From Planctomycetota bacterium (GTDB lineage: Bacteria > Planctomycetota > UBA1135 > JADKAF01): a stretch of 64,000 nt of DNA. Where the stretch lies: assembly GCA_016719295.1 (NCBI GenBank), contig JADKAF010000001.1:372001-436000 (forward strand). Direction: 5' to 3'. Within the stretch, counting starts at the first letter, position 1. The number at the start of each line of letters is the position of its first letter. Of this stretch, positions 35,081 through 43,718 are shown piece by piece. A program made the position numbers and the translations under genes. The notes beneath the pieces are model-generated. The model was given only the letters and a program-made list of their open reading frames with translations. It did not search any database and was not told the DNA's origin.

Positions 35081-35967
35081 GCGACTTCGCGGAGGTGCTG
35101 CGCTCGTGGAAGCCGCGGCTCGAGACCTGGCTCGACGAGGTGCTGCCGAGCGCGAGCACCGAGCCGCAGCGCTTGCACGAGGCCATGCGCTACAGCGTCT
35201 TCGGCGGTGGCAAGCGCTTGCGCGGCGCCCTGGTGGTCCTCTCCGCGCAGGTCTTCGACGCCGCTCCCGAGGTCGCGCGCGAGCCGGCCTGCGCGGTCGA
35301 GCTCGTGCACACGTACAGCCTCATCCACGACGACCTGCCGTGCATGGACGACGATGACCTGCGGCGCGGGCGACCGACCGCTCACAAGGTCTACGGCGAG
35401 GCGCTGGCATTGCTCGCGGGCGATGCCCTGCTTACGCGCGGCCTGGCGCTGCTCGCCGAAGCGCAGAGGGCGGAGGCCGTGGGCCTCATGGTGCGAGAAC
35501 TCGGGGCCGCGGCGGGCTCGGTGGGTATGGTCGGCGGGCAGGTACTCGACCTCGAGAGCGAGGGGCGGCCCATCGATCGCGATGCCCACACCGTGCTGCG
35601 GCGCATCCACCTCGGCAAGACGGCGGCGATGATCCGCGCGTCCGCCGCCTTGGGCGGCCTGGCCGCCGGAGCGGGTCCGGAGGCCGTCGCGGCACTCCGC
35701 AGCTACGGCGAGCACGTCGGGCTCGCGTTCCAGATCGCTGACGACGTGCTCGACGAGACCGGCACCGCTGAGGAGCTGGGGAAGACCCCTGGCAAGGACC
35801 GCGATCAGGGCAAGCTCACCTACGTCGCCGCTCTCGGACTCGAGGGCGCGCGTCTCGCCGCGAGGGAAGAGGTCGAGCGCGCGATCGCGGCATTGAAGCC
35901 GCTGGGGAACGGTGCTAACGGCCGGCTCGCCGAGCTGGCGCGCTTCGCTGTGGAGCGCACGAGCTGA
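35077..35967 (+). CDS. ispA: Short-chain polyprenyl diphosphate synthase
   Basis: 296 residues with FGGGKRLRGALVVL (about 48), the first Asp-rich motif LIHDDLPCMDDDDLRRGRPT, the GKT segment HLGKTAAMI and the second Asp motif FQIADDVLDETG. It condenses isopentenyl diphosphate with dimethylallyl/geranyl diphosphate, most likely to farnesyl diphosphate given the short-chain form. It sits in the common xseA-xseB-ispA-dxs order. Exact product length cannot be decided by eye. Confidence 0.92.
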   Translation: MSDFAEVLRSWKPRLETWLDEVLPSASTEPQRLHEAMRYSVFGGGKRLRGALVVLSAQVFDAAPEVAREPACAVELVHTYSLIHDDLPCMDDDDLRRGRPTAHKVYGEALALLAGDALLTRGLALLAEAQRAEAVGLMVRELGAAAGSVGMVGGQVLDLESEGRPIDRDAHTVLRRIHLGKTAAMIRASAALGGLAAGAGPEAVAALRSYGEHVGLAFQIADDVLDETGTAEELGKTPGKDRDQGKLTYVAALGLEGARLAAREEVERAIAALKPLGNGANGRLAELARFAVERTS

Positions 35968-36131
35968 GCTTCTCGGGTGCGCCGTCCGGTCGCGCCAGAG
36001 GCGGTGCTTTTCCGCGGGAAGGGTCGCGAGCTTTCGGCTAAGCTTCTCCGCCCGCCAAGCCGGCCGAACCCCCGAGCCGGCCTCGTTCCCGATCCCCAGC
36101 AGCGCGACCCGCCCGGCGAGGGCAGGACCCG

Positions 36132-38180
36132 ATGACCGAACCCGTGGCCGCGGCACACGATCCGAGAACCAAGCTCTCCCCGTCCGGAGCTCCCGCGATG
36201 GGGAACCTCCTCATGCGCATCGCTGGCCCCGAGGACGTGCGCGCGCTCGACAAGCGCGAGCTGCCCACGCTGTGCGCCGACGTGCGCCAGTTCATCCTCG
36301 ACACGGTGCTGAAGACGGGGGGCCATCTGGGCTCGAACCTCGGCATCGTCGAAGCCACCGTCGCGCTGCACTACTGCTTCGACTTCCTGCGCGATCGCCT
36401 GGTCTTCGATGTGAGCCACCAGGTCTACCCGCACAAGATCCTGACGGGCCGCGGCGCGCAGCTGCACACCATCCGCCAGACCGGCGGCATCTCGGGCTTC
36501 TGCCACATCGACGAGTCGCCTTACGACATGTTCACGGCGGGGCACGCCGGAACCGCGATCTCGGCTGCGCTGGGTCTGCGCTGCGGATTCGATCACGCGC
36601 CCGCGCCGAAGCCCCCGAGCACGCCCGAGGAAGAGGGCTCGCCGTGGGTCGTGTCGCTGGTGGGGGACGCCGGTCTCGGCGCCGGCGTCGCCTTCGAAGG
36701 ACTGAACCACGCGGGCGACCTCGACAAGTCGCGCTACATGGTCGTGCTGAACGACAACGAGTGGTCGATCTCGAAGTCGGTCGGCGCGCTGGCGAAATAC
36801 CTCTCGCGCATCCGCACCTCGCCCCTCGTTCATGGAGCGACGAAGAAGATCGAGGACTTGATCGCCGCGATCCCGATGATCGGCGGCAAGGTCGTCGGCA
36901 AGGCGCACGAGCTCGGCAACGTCCTGCGTCACCTCGCGGTGCCCGGACATATCTTCGAGGAGCTCGGCATCACCTACGTCGGACCGATCGACGGGCACGA
37001 TGTCGTGGGCTTGGTCGACACGCTGCAGCGCCTGAAGAAGCTGGACGGCGTCGTCCTGCTGCACCTCCTCACGCAGAAGGGCAAGGGCTACGACGCGGCG
37101 AAGAACGATCCCGAGCGCGGCCACGCTGCGAAGCCTCCCGCGAAGCCGGCCAAGGACGGCTCGAAGGCCAAGGAGAGCCTCACCAAGGAGAGCCACAAGA
37201 TCGAGGTGCGGACCGACGTGAACGGCACGCACGCGGTGCCGCGCAAGTCGATCTCCTTCACGCAGTCTTTCGCCAACCATCTGAAGCGCTGCGCCGAGCG
37301 CGATCCGCGCGTCGTCGCGATCACCGCGGCGATGCCGAGCGGCACGGGGCTCGTGGAGTTCTCGGAGAAGTTCCCGACGCGCTTCTACGACACGGGCATC
37401 ACCGAGCAGCATGCCGTCGCGTTCTGCGGCGGTCTCGCGCGCGCCGGAGCCCGTCCTGTCGCGGCGATCTACTCGACCTTCCTGCAGCGCGGCTACGACC
37501 AGGTCTTCCAGGAGGTCGCGCTGCAGCGCCTGCCCGTCGTCTTCGCGCTCGATCGCGGCGGTCTGGTAGGGCAAGACGGCCCGACGCACAACGGCGTCTT
37601 CGATCTCGCGTATCTGCGCGCGTTCCCCGGCTTCGTCCTCTGCTCGCCGCGCGATGACGCGGAGATGGGGCAGATGCTCGACTTCGCGCTGCGCCACAAC
37701 GGTCCGGTCGGGATCCGCTACCCGCGCGCCAACTGCGAAGAGGCGCTCTCCGATGAGCAGCGCGAGCCCCTCGAGCTCGGTCGCGGCGAATGGCTTCAAC
37801 GTGGCGAGCGCGTGGCGCTGGTCGGCTACGGTCCGATGTCGCAGGAGGCGCTGAGCGCCGCGCGGCGCATCGAGAGCGAGCTCGGCTTCCGGCCGAGCGT
37901 CGTGAACGCGCGCTTCGCGAAGCCCGTCGATGGCGCGTTGCTGGCGGAGCTCGCGAGCTCGCATCGCCTGCTGGTGACCATCGAGGACCACACGATCGCG
38001 GGCGGCTTCGGCTCCGCTTGCCTGGAGGAGCTGAACGAGCGCGGCGCCCGCGCGGAGCTCCTGCGCATCGGCGTTCCCGACCAGTACATCGAGCACATGA
38101 ACTCGCCTGCCGAGCAGCACGCCGCCCTCGGCATGGACGCGGCGGGCATCGCGCGGCGTGTAGCCGAGCGGCTCCGCTGA
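36132..38180 (+). CDS. dxs: 1-deoxy-D-xylulose-5-phosphate synthase
   Basis: 682 residues. The thiamine diphosphate enzyme condenses pyruvate with glyceraldehyde 3-phosphate to start the MEP pathway. Motifs are GGHLGSNLGIVEATVALHY, FDVSHQVYPHKILTGR, GDAGLGAGVAFEGLNHAGDL ending in NDNEWSISKSVGAL, TGITEQHAVAFCGGLARAG and the DRGGLVGQDGPTHNG segment. A Lys/Ala-rich linker of about 50 residues (about 330-375) makes it longer than the roughly 620 residues usual for the family. It is downstream of ispA by 164 bases and overlaps the nadK start. Confidence 0.95.
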   Translation: MTEPVAAAHDPRTKLSPSGAPAMGNLLMRIAGPEDVRALDKRELPTLCADVRQFILDTVLKTGGHLGSNLGIVEATVALHYCFDFLRDRLVFDVSHQVYPHKILTGRGAQLHTIRQTGGISGFCHIDESPYDMFTAGHAGTAISAALGLRCGFDHAPAPKPPSTPEEEGSPWVVSLVGDAGLGAGVAFEGLNHAGDLDKSRYMVVLNDNEWSISKSVGALAKYLSRIRTSPLVHGATKKIEDLIAAIPMIGGKVVGKAHELGNVLRHLAVPGHIFEELGITYVGPIDGHDVVGLVDTLQRLKKLDGVVLLHLLTQKGKGYDAAKNDPERGHAAKPPAKPAKDGSKAKESLTKESHKIEVRTDVNGTHAVPRKSISFTQSFANHLKRCAERDPRVVAITAAMPSGTGLVEFSEKFPTRFYDTGITEQHAVAFCGGLARAGARPVAAIYSTFLQRGYDQVFQEVALQRLPVVFALDRGGLVGQDGPTHNGVFDLAYLRAFPGFVLCSPRDDAEMGQMLDFALRHNGPVGIRYPRANCEEALSDEQREPLELGRGEWLQRGERVALVGYGPMSQEALSAARRIESELGFRPSVVNARFAKPVDGALLAELASSHRLLVTIEDHTIAGGFGSACLEELNERGARAELLRIGVPDQYIEHMNSPAEQHAALGMDAAGIARRVAERLR

Positions 38181-39163
38181 GCGCGAGGCCTTCGTCTCGA
38201 CGCAGGAGCACGTCGCCGGCCGCGCCACTGGCTCCGGCGGAGCGTCTCGCGCTCGGCGCCAAGCCTCGCGTCGTGCTCTACGCCGACGGTCGCAAGGCTC
38301 ACGTGCGAGCCTTCTCGAGCGAGATCACCGCGTGGCTTGCGCCTCGCGCGCGCGTGCTCGGCACGCTCTGGCTGCAGCAGGAGCCCGATCCCGCTCTGCT
38401 CCGCACGCGGCCCGAGCTGGTGATCGTGCTCGGCGGAGATGGCTCGATCCTTGGCGCGGCGCGCGCGATCGGCGAGCGCGGCTGGCCGACCCTCGGGATC
38501 AACTTCGGGCGCTTGGGCTTCCTCGCCGGCGCCGACCGGGAGAACTGGCGCGACGTGCTGACGCGGGTCTTCGCCGGTGAAGCGGAGGTCCAGCGCCGGA
38601 CCCGCATCGCTTGGACCATCGAGCGCGGCAAGGATGCCGCTGCCGCGAACTCTCGGCGCAAGCGCACGCGCCAGGTCGCGGGGCCCATCCAGGGGCTCGC
38701 GTTGAACGAAGTGCTGATCGCGCGCTCGTCGCGCGGACGGCTCATCGTCGTGCAGCTCGAGCTGGACGCGCGCTCGATCTCCGACTATCGCGGCGACGGG
38801 CTGCTCGTCTCGACGCCGACGGGCTCGACGGCCTACTCGTTGGCCGCCGGCGGGCCGCTCCTCGATCCGACGCTCGAGGCGTTCTCGGTGACGCCGATCT
38901 GTCCCCATCAGCTCACGCAGAGGCCCCTGGTCGTGCCGGCGCACCTGCGCATCGCGCTGCGCTTGATCGAGGGCGAGCAAGCGACGCTGTCGGTCGACGG
39001 CCAGGGCTTCCATCCGCTGCGCGTCGGCGACGCCGTGCACCTGCATGCCGCAGCGCAGCCCTTCTGCTGGGTCGCCCTGCCGGGGCGCGGCTTCTATCAC
39101 CGCCTGCGCACGACGATCGGGTGGGGGCTCGGAGCGCGAGGCGCTCAGCCGAGCTCGAGCTGA
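38177..39163 (+). CDS. nadK: NAD kinase
   Basis: About 328 residues. It phosphorylates NAD to NADP. Motifs are VIVLGGDGSILGAARA (GGDG), TLGINFGRLGFLAG, LNEVLIARS and SDYRGDGLLVSTPTGSTAYSLAAGGP. No ATG, GTG or TTG lies between the dxs stop and the conserved core. The likeliest start is CTG 38177, overlapping the dxs stop as CTGA; the first 25 residues are therefore uncertain. The 3' end overlaps the convergent helicase gene by 19 bases. An insertion with SRRKRTRQ (about 155) is not typical. Confidence 0.88.
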   Translation: MSARPSSRRRSTSPAAPLAPAERLALGAKPRVVLYADGRKAHVRAFSSEITAWLAPRARVLGTLWLQQEPDPALLRTRPELVIVLGGDGSILGAARAIGERGWPTLGINFGRLGFLAGADRENWRDVLTRVFAGEAEVQRRTRIAWTIERGKDAAAANSRRKRTRQVAGPIQGLALNEVLIARSSRGRLIVVQLELDARSISDYRGDGLLVSTPTGSTAYSLAAGGPLLDPTLEAFSVTPICPHQLTQRPLVVPAHLRIALRLIEGEQATLSVDGQGFHPLRVGDAVHLHAAAQPFCWVALPGRGFYHRLRTTIGWGLGARGAQPSSS

Positions 39164-41121
39164 CGGCGCGCGTCGACCTCGTCGCGATTCAGGAAGTAGA
39201 TCGCGTCGGAGAGGAGATCGCTGAGCTCGTACTCGCGACCGAGCACCTGGCGCACCTGCCGCATGAGCTGCACCGCGAGGCGCATCGCGCGCACGAAGTC
39301 ACCGGGCGTCACGCTGGTGAAGCGCTCGAGCTCGTCCATCGGCATGCCATCGGCCCACGCGCGTACGGCGGGCGAGAGGAAGAAGACCGGCGCCTTGATC
39401 GAGGCGGGCAACCCGTACTCCGCTTCGCGCTGGATGATCCGCCGCACCGTGCGCTCGATGTCGATCTGGCGCTTCCCCAGCACGGAGCCGCGGAAGCTCG
39501 TGAAGACATCGCCGCGGCGCTCCTCGAACACGATGGCGACGAACACGATGCCGAGATCCCTGGGCGTGATGCCCTCCAGGAGCCCTTGGAAGAGGATCTC
39601 TGTGACCTGCAGCTCGTAGCCCTGGATGTGCAGCGCGATCCGGCCGCGATCGCGCACCTGAGTGCCCTCGAGGTAGCCTAGCTCCTCCAGGAGCATCAGG
39701 CGCTTGCGGATCATCTCGTGCTGGATGTGCTGGTTGCGGTCGCGCTCCTTCTCGTTGCGCCCGCGATGCTGATACGCGTCGAAGGACTTCTCCCAGGCTT
39801 CGTAGATGCGCTCGCCGAGGCGCGAGCGCAGGGCGATCAGCGTGTTGTAAGCCAGGTTGAAGCGCGAGCGGATCGGCTCGGCGCGACCGGCGACAAGACG
39901 ATCGACGGGGGCTCGATCGAGATCCTCGGAGTCGAGGATCGAGATGACCGTGCCCTCGGAGTCGATACCTTGGCGTCCCGCGCGGCCCGCCATCTGCATG
40001 TAGTCGCGGGTCTTCAGGTAGTCGAAGCTGATCCCGTCGAACTTGCGCAGCGAGTCGAAGATCGCGGTGCGCGCGGGCATGTTGATTCCGAGCGCGAAGG
40101 TCTCCGTCGTGAAGAGCAGCTTCAGGAGACCGGAGGTGAAGAGGCGCTCGATGATCTCCTTGTGGATCGGCAGCATGCCCGCGTGGTGGTAGCCGATGCC
40201 GCGCAGGATCTGCTGGCGCATCTCCTCGAGGTCGTCGTTCGGCTCGAGCTGGAACAGATCGCAGACCTCGTTGAAGAGCACCTCGATCCGCTGGCGCTCC
40301 TCACGGCTGAGCAGGCTGCGCCAGAGGTTCGCATGTGCTTTGCGCTCGCATTGGCGACGCGAGAAGCAGAAGTAGAGGATCGGCAGATCGTTCGTCGCGA
40401 CGAGCTGGTCGATCAAGGCGCGGCTCGCTTGGGACGACTCGCCTCGATCGCTGCGCCGCGAGCCGGCCTTCGCGCGTGTGCGCTTGAGGTGCTCCGGTCG
40501 GAAGACGCCCACGGCCGGGTGAAAGAGCAGGTGCTGCAACGGCACCGGGCGATGCGTGTGCTCGATCACGTCGAGCGGATGGCGTCGCACGCTCTGGATC
40601 CAGCGGCCGAACTGCTCGATGTTCTGGATCGTCGCCGAGAGCCCGATGAAGCGGATCTCCGGCGGCGCGAAGATGATCGACTCCTCCCAGACCGACCCGC
40701 GCTCGAGGTCGTCCATGTAGTGGATCTCGTCGAAGATGACGTAGTCCACGTCGTAGAGCTGGGCCGGGTCCTCGAAGATCGCGTTGCGCAGGATCTCCGT
40801 GGTCATGATCAAGAGCCGCGCGCGCGGGTTGATCGTGACGTCACCGGTCGAGATGCCGACCTCGAGCCCAGGCACGTCGCGGAAGTCGCGGTACTTCTGA
40901 TTCGAGAGCGCCTTGATCGGCGCGGTGTAGATGCAGCGTCGCCCCGCTTGCATCGCGAGCTCGATCGCGTACTCGGCGACGAGCGTCTTGCCCGAGCCCG
41001 TGGGCGCCGAGACCAGCACGTTGTGCCCCTGCCGGATCGAGGCGATGGCTTCGCGCTGGAACGGGCTGAGCTGGAAGCCTTTGAACGTCTCGATCTCGGG
41101 CTCGCGATCCGGCTCACTCAT
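39145..41121 (-). CDS. Ski2-like DExH-box RNA helicase
   Basis: 658 residues from ATG 41121. Motifs in order are the Q-like LSPFQREAI, I SAPTGSGKTLVAEYAI, Ia APIKALSNQKYRDF, Ib MTTEILRNAI, II DEIH in IFDEIHYMDD, III LSATIQN, IV YFCFSRRQCE, V TTETFALGINMPARTAIF and VI QMAGRAGRQGID. This is the Ski2/Mtr4 arrangement, with a helical C-terminal domain. Such helicases feed RNA to nucleases in eukaryotes; the bacterial role is less clear. No exoribonuclease gene is adjacent. Motif VI is fully conserved, so ATPase activity is expected. Confidence 0.9.
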   Translation of the reverse strand: MSEPDREPEIETFKGFQLSPFQREAIASIRQGHNVLVSAPTGSGKTLVAEYAIELAMQAGRRCIYTAPIKALSNQKYRDFRDVPGLEVGISTGDVTINPRARLLIMTTEILRNAIFEDPAQLYDVDYVIFDEIHYMDDLERGSVWEESIIFAPPEIRFIGLSATIQNIEQFGRWIQSVRRHPLDVIEHTHRPVPLQHLLFHPAVGVFRPEHLKRTRAKAGSRRSDRGESSQASRALIDQLVATNDLPILYFCFSRRQCERKAHANLWRSLLSREERQRIEVLFNEVCDLFQLEPNDDLEEMRQQILRGIGYHHAGMLPIHKEIIERLFTSGLLKLLFTTETFALGINMPARTAIFDSLRKFDGISFDYLKTRDYMQMAGRAGRQGIDSEGTVISILDSEDLDRAPVDRLVAGRAEPIRSRFNLAYNTLIALRSRLGERIYEAWEKSFDAYQHRGRNEKERDRNQHIQHEMIRKRLMLLEELGYLEGTQVRDRGRIALHIQGYELQVTEILFQGLLEGITPRDLGIVFVAIVFEERRGDVFTSFRGSVLGKRQIDIERTVRRIIQREAEYGLPASIKAPVFFLSPAVRAWADGMPMDELERFTSVTPGDFVRAMRLAVQLMRQVRQVLGREYELSDLLSDAIYFLNRDEVDARRQLELG

Positions 41122-41460
41122 GGGGCGTTCGCTGCGCTGCGGGGAAGGGAGGGGGGGGACGGGCGAGCGCCGGGGAGCCTCCACGCCGAGGGCGAGGACG
41201 CCCGGCCTGCGCACGGTGGCGGGCTTGCCGCTGCGCGAGGGCTGGGGTAAAAGGCTGAGGTGCTCCCCTACATCTTGTGGGTGGCGGCGAGCTCGGCACC
41301 AGCGGAACTTCGGGGTACTTCCCGTCCGCGCGGCCGCCGAGCGCTGCGAAGGGAGGCACCTCGACCGCTGCGGAGGGGACCGGAGCGCCGCGTCGGCCGA
41401 GTCATCCAGGGCGGAAGTGGGTCCGCCTGCGCTCCGCGATCGGTCCGGGCTCCGCGCCCG
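41122..41460. other. Intergenic region, divergent promoters expected
   Basis: 339 bases between the helicase and the small gene at 41461. No gene is supported. It contains a GGGGGGGGACGGG purine run near 41150 and a possible -10 (TACATC, near 41269) without a good -35. No strong hairpin was seen. Confidence 0.4.
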
Positions 41461-41754
41461 ATGAGGTTCAGCATGGAACGCGTCCACGATACGCACGTCG
41501 GCAAGTTCGTCTCGCGCCGCATGACCAGTGTGAAGACGGCGCTGCGCTTGCTGCGGCACGAGCTCGAGATCGGCGGCAGCGACGGGCGCACCGTGACGCT
41601 CGACCGCCAGGTCCTGGAGGACGCGCTCGGCGCACTCGAGATGTTCGTCGACGACTTCCAGGTCGCGACGGGCGGCTCGGCGCAGGCGCCGAACGTGCGC
41701 GAGGCCAATGGCTCGAAGGTCCCCGCTCCGCCGGTCGCTCCGCGCATCAAGTGA
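41461..41754 (+). CDS. Small hypothetical protein
   Basis: 97 residues from ATG 41461 (ATG 41473 also possible). Residues 5-65 are clearly helical and amphipathic (VSRRMTSVKTALRLLRHELE, LDRQVLEDALGALEMFVDDF), and the last 25 are Ala/Pro-rich. Codon use matches the neighbours. No family recognised; the FtsQ-like gene follows 71 bases later. Confidence 0.55.
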   Translation: MRFSMERVHDTHVGKFVSRRMTSVKTALRLLRHELEIGGSDGRTVTLDRQVLEDALGALEMFVDDFQVATGGSAQAPNVREANGSKVPAPPVAPRIK

Positions 41755-41825
41755 GGAACGGCGCTCGGAGCTCCGCACCGCGCGCGCCGAGCGAGCGCGG
41801 GCGCGGAGCCGAGTTCTGAGTGGGC

Positions 41826-42917
41826 ATGGCGAAGAAACCTGCGAGCAAGCGCGGCGCGCGCGGTGGCGTCGACGGCGAGCGCTGGGCGAGGCGTGCGGCC
41901 CAGGCCCTGGGTGCCGTGGGGCGGCGCGTCTCGCTGCGCGCGTGGCTGCTCGTGCTCTGCGCGGCGCTGCTCGTCGGCGGCTTCGTCGGCGCGCGGCATC
42001 TCACGCGCGAGTCCTACGCCTGGGATGTGTTCCGCGTGGATCCGTTCCAGGGGATCGAGGTCGAGCGCCCGGCCGATGCTCCCGCGCCATGGCTCGCGGA
42101 GCTCTCGGGAGCCGCACGGCGCATCGCGGAGCGAGGGTCGCTCTCGATCTTCTCCGATGCGGACCTCGATATCGTGCGCGAGGAGATCGCGCGCGTGCCG
42201 TGGGTGAAGCGCGTCGACGAGATCGAACGGCGTTTCCCGGATCGGCTTTACGTCCGGCTGGAAGCGCGGAAGCCCGTGGCGCGCGTCAATCACGGCGATC
42301 GCGCGGAGTGGGTCGATGAAGAAGGCGTCCTGCTGCCTCCTCCTTCGAGCAAGGACGAGGAGGCGCTGCGGCGGCTCGGCCTCCTGCCCTCCATCCAAGC
42401 CAGCAAGAAGCCCGGCGGCGTGAAGCTCCCGGAGATCCCCTTGACGCCGCCCGCTCCGGCCTACGGCGCTGTCGTTCGCGATGCGCGCTTCCGCGCCGCG
42501 TGCGCGACCGCTGCTCAGCTCGCCGAGCTCGGCCTCTCCGCGCGGCTACCGGCGTGGCGCCTGGCGTGGATCGACTCGACCGAGTTCGATCCGCAGCGCC
42601 GCGCTCCGCAGCGCAGCGAAGAGGTTCCGCCCTCCGAGGTCGTGCTGTACTTCTTGCCGGTCTCCGCAGAGCGCCAGAGCGTGAAGGACGAGACGGTCAC
42701 GCTGCGCGTCGAGTGGGGCGAGCCCGCGGCGCACGCTGGCTATGAGCCCGCGCGCGGGCGCGAGTTCCTCTCGAGCCCCGAGCTGCGCTTGCAGCGGCTC
42801 GAGAGCTGGGTGCGCGCGAATCCCGACACGGACCGCAGCAACAACGTGACCGTGCGCTTCGGCGGCGCGCTCGCGAGACCGCAGGTCGATCCGGAAGAGG
42901 CTCCGCGCGAGCGCTGA
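41826..42917 (+). CDS. FtsQ/DivIB-like POTRA-domain membrane protein
   Basis: 363 residues from ATG 41826 (GTG 41820 is also in frame). A basic N-terminus and one membrane helix (LRAWLLVLCAALLVGGFVGAR, about 38-58) precede the FtsQ-type unit: SIFSDADLDIVREEIARVPWVKRVDEIERRFPDRLYVRLEARKPVARV, split here by position at about 110-157, then WVDEEGVLLP. FtsQ links FtsK to the late divisome in the periplasm. No dcw genes surround it, and the C-terminal half is divergent, so it may be a paralogue. Many Planctomycetota lack FtsZ, which makes a divisome role doubtful. Confidence 0.65.
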   Translation: MAKKPASKRGARGGVDGERWARRAAQALGAVGRRVSLRAWLLVLCAALLVGGFVGARHLTRESYAWDVFRVDPFQGIEVERPADAPAPWLAELSGAARRIAERGSLSIFSDADLDIVREEIARVPWVKRVDEIERRFPDRLYVRLEARKPVARVNHGDRAEWVDEEGVLLPPPSSKDEEALRRLGLLPSIQASKKPGGVKLPEIPLTPPAPAYGAVVRDARFRAACATAAQLAELGLSARLPAWRLAWIDSTEFDPQRRAPQRSEEVPPSEVVLYFLPVSAERQSVKDETVTLRVEWGEPAAHAGYEPARGREFLSSPELRLQRLESWVRANPDTDRSNNVTVRFGGALARPQVDPEEAPRER

Positions 42918-42943
42918 GCGCTGCCGCATCGATGCTTGCGAGC

Positions 42944-43126
42944 GCTAGGGGGGCGGAGCAGAAGTTCGCGTCGCTAGTTCTCGGCGTTTCGGCGCTTGGA
43001 GCATCGTTGCGCCAGAGATGCCAAGCACGGCTCCGCAGGTCCCGAGCCTGCAGTCGTCGTCGCCCCTTGCTCCCTGCGCCGCCCCGCCGGAACTTTCCTA
43101 GCGAAGTTCTGCTCCGCCCCACTAGC
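42944..43126. repeat. CTAG-bounded repeat element B
   Basis: 183 bases with terminal inverted repeats of about 26 bases, two mismatches: the left end begins GCTAGGGGGGCGGAGCAGAA, and the right end is its complement ending CCCCACTAGC. CTAG sits at both borders. The interior has a small hairpin (GCAGG...CCTGC near 43035-43053). It has no coding potential. A diverged relative lies at 1647-1770. Together with element A this suggests non-autonomous CTAG-targeting elements. Confidence 0.75.
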
Positions 43127-43181
43127 ATGGCCACAGATCGCGCCCTGCGTAGCACTCGTTCACGCGGCGCCGCGGTTTCCC

Positions 43182-43718
43182 ATGACTTGGCGCCTCTTCC
43201 TCTGGATGAGCATGCCCTGGCTCGCGCTCGTGCCGGGGGCGTGGCAGTGGATCCCCGGTAGCGAGTCGCTCGCTACCGCGGGGCTGCGAGCGCTGCTTCT
43301 CGCGGCGCCCTTCTGCCTGCGGGCTCGCGCGGATGAGCTGGATCGCGCGACCCTGATCGGCGCGTGCGCGCTGGCGAGCGCCGGGCTCTGTGCCGCGGAC
43401 GTGATCGAAGGTACCGCGGCGCGCTTGCCGCAGGGGATCGCGCTGCTCGCGGCGTGGTCCTTCGCGGTGCGCGGCAGCGGCAGCGCGCGGAGCGGGCTGC
43501 GCGATCGCGCGCGAGTGCTGGCGCTGCTCTGGCTGGCCGCGCCGCTCTTCTTTCGGCTGACGCCCGCGGAGCGTCCGTGGCTGGCGGCATGCTCGCCTTG
43601 GCACGCGTCGACCGCCGCGGACTGGCGAGAGGCAACGCCGGCCTTCGCGGCTTGCGCCGCGCTCTGGCTCTGCCTCGCGTGGGAACGCCGTCGGCGCCTC
43701 CGCGCGGTGATCGCGTGA
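43182..43718 (+). CDS. Small polytopic membrane protein
   Basis: 178 residues with about five hydrophobic segments (LFLWMSMPWLALVPGAW, AGLRALLLAAPFCL, ATLIGACALASAGLCAA, ALLAAWSFAV, VLALLWLAAPLFF) and a conserved-looking AERPWLAACSPWHASTAADWREATP loop (about 126-150) between the last helices. No family recognised. It is coupled to the next gene by a GTGA overlap; the pair likely forms a membrane/secreted unit. Confidence 0.6.
   Translation: MTWRLFLWMSMPWLALVPGAWQWIPGSESLATAGLRALLLAAPFCLRARADELDRATLIGACALASAGLCAADVIEGTAARLPQGIALLAAWSFAVRGSGSARSGLRDRARVLALLWLAAPLFFRLTPAERPWLAACSPWHASTAADWREATPAFAACAALWLCLAWERRRRLRAVIA

Noticed and set aside
35820..38228. Long minus-strand frame opposite dxs
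   Set aside because: A shadow of the GC-rich dxs gene; composition only, no conserved motif.
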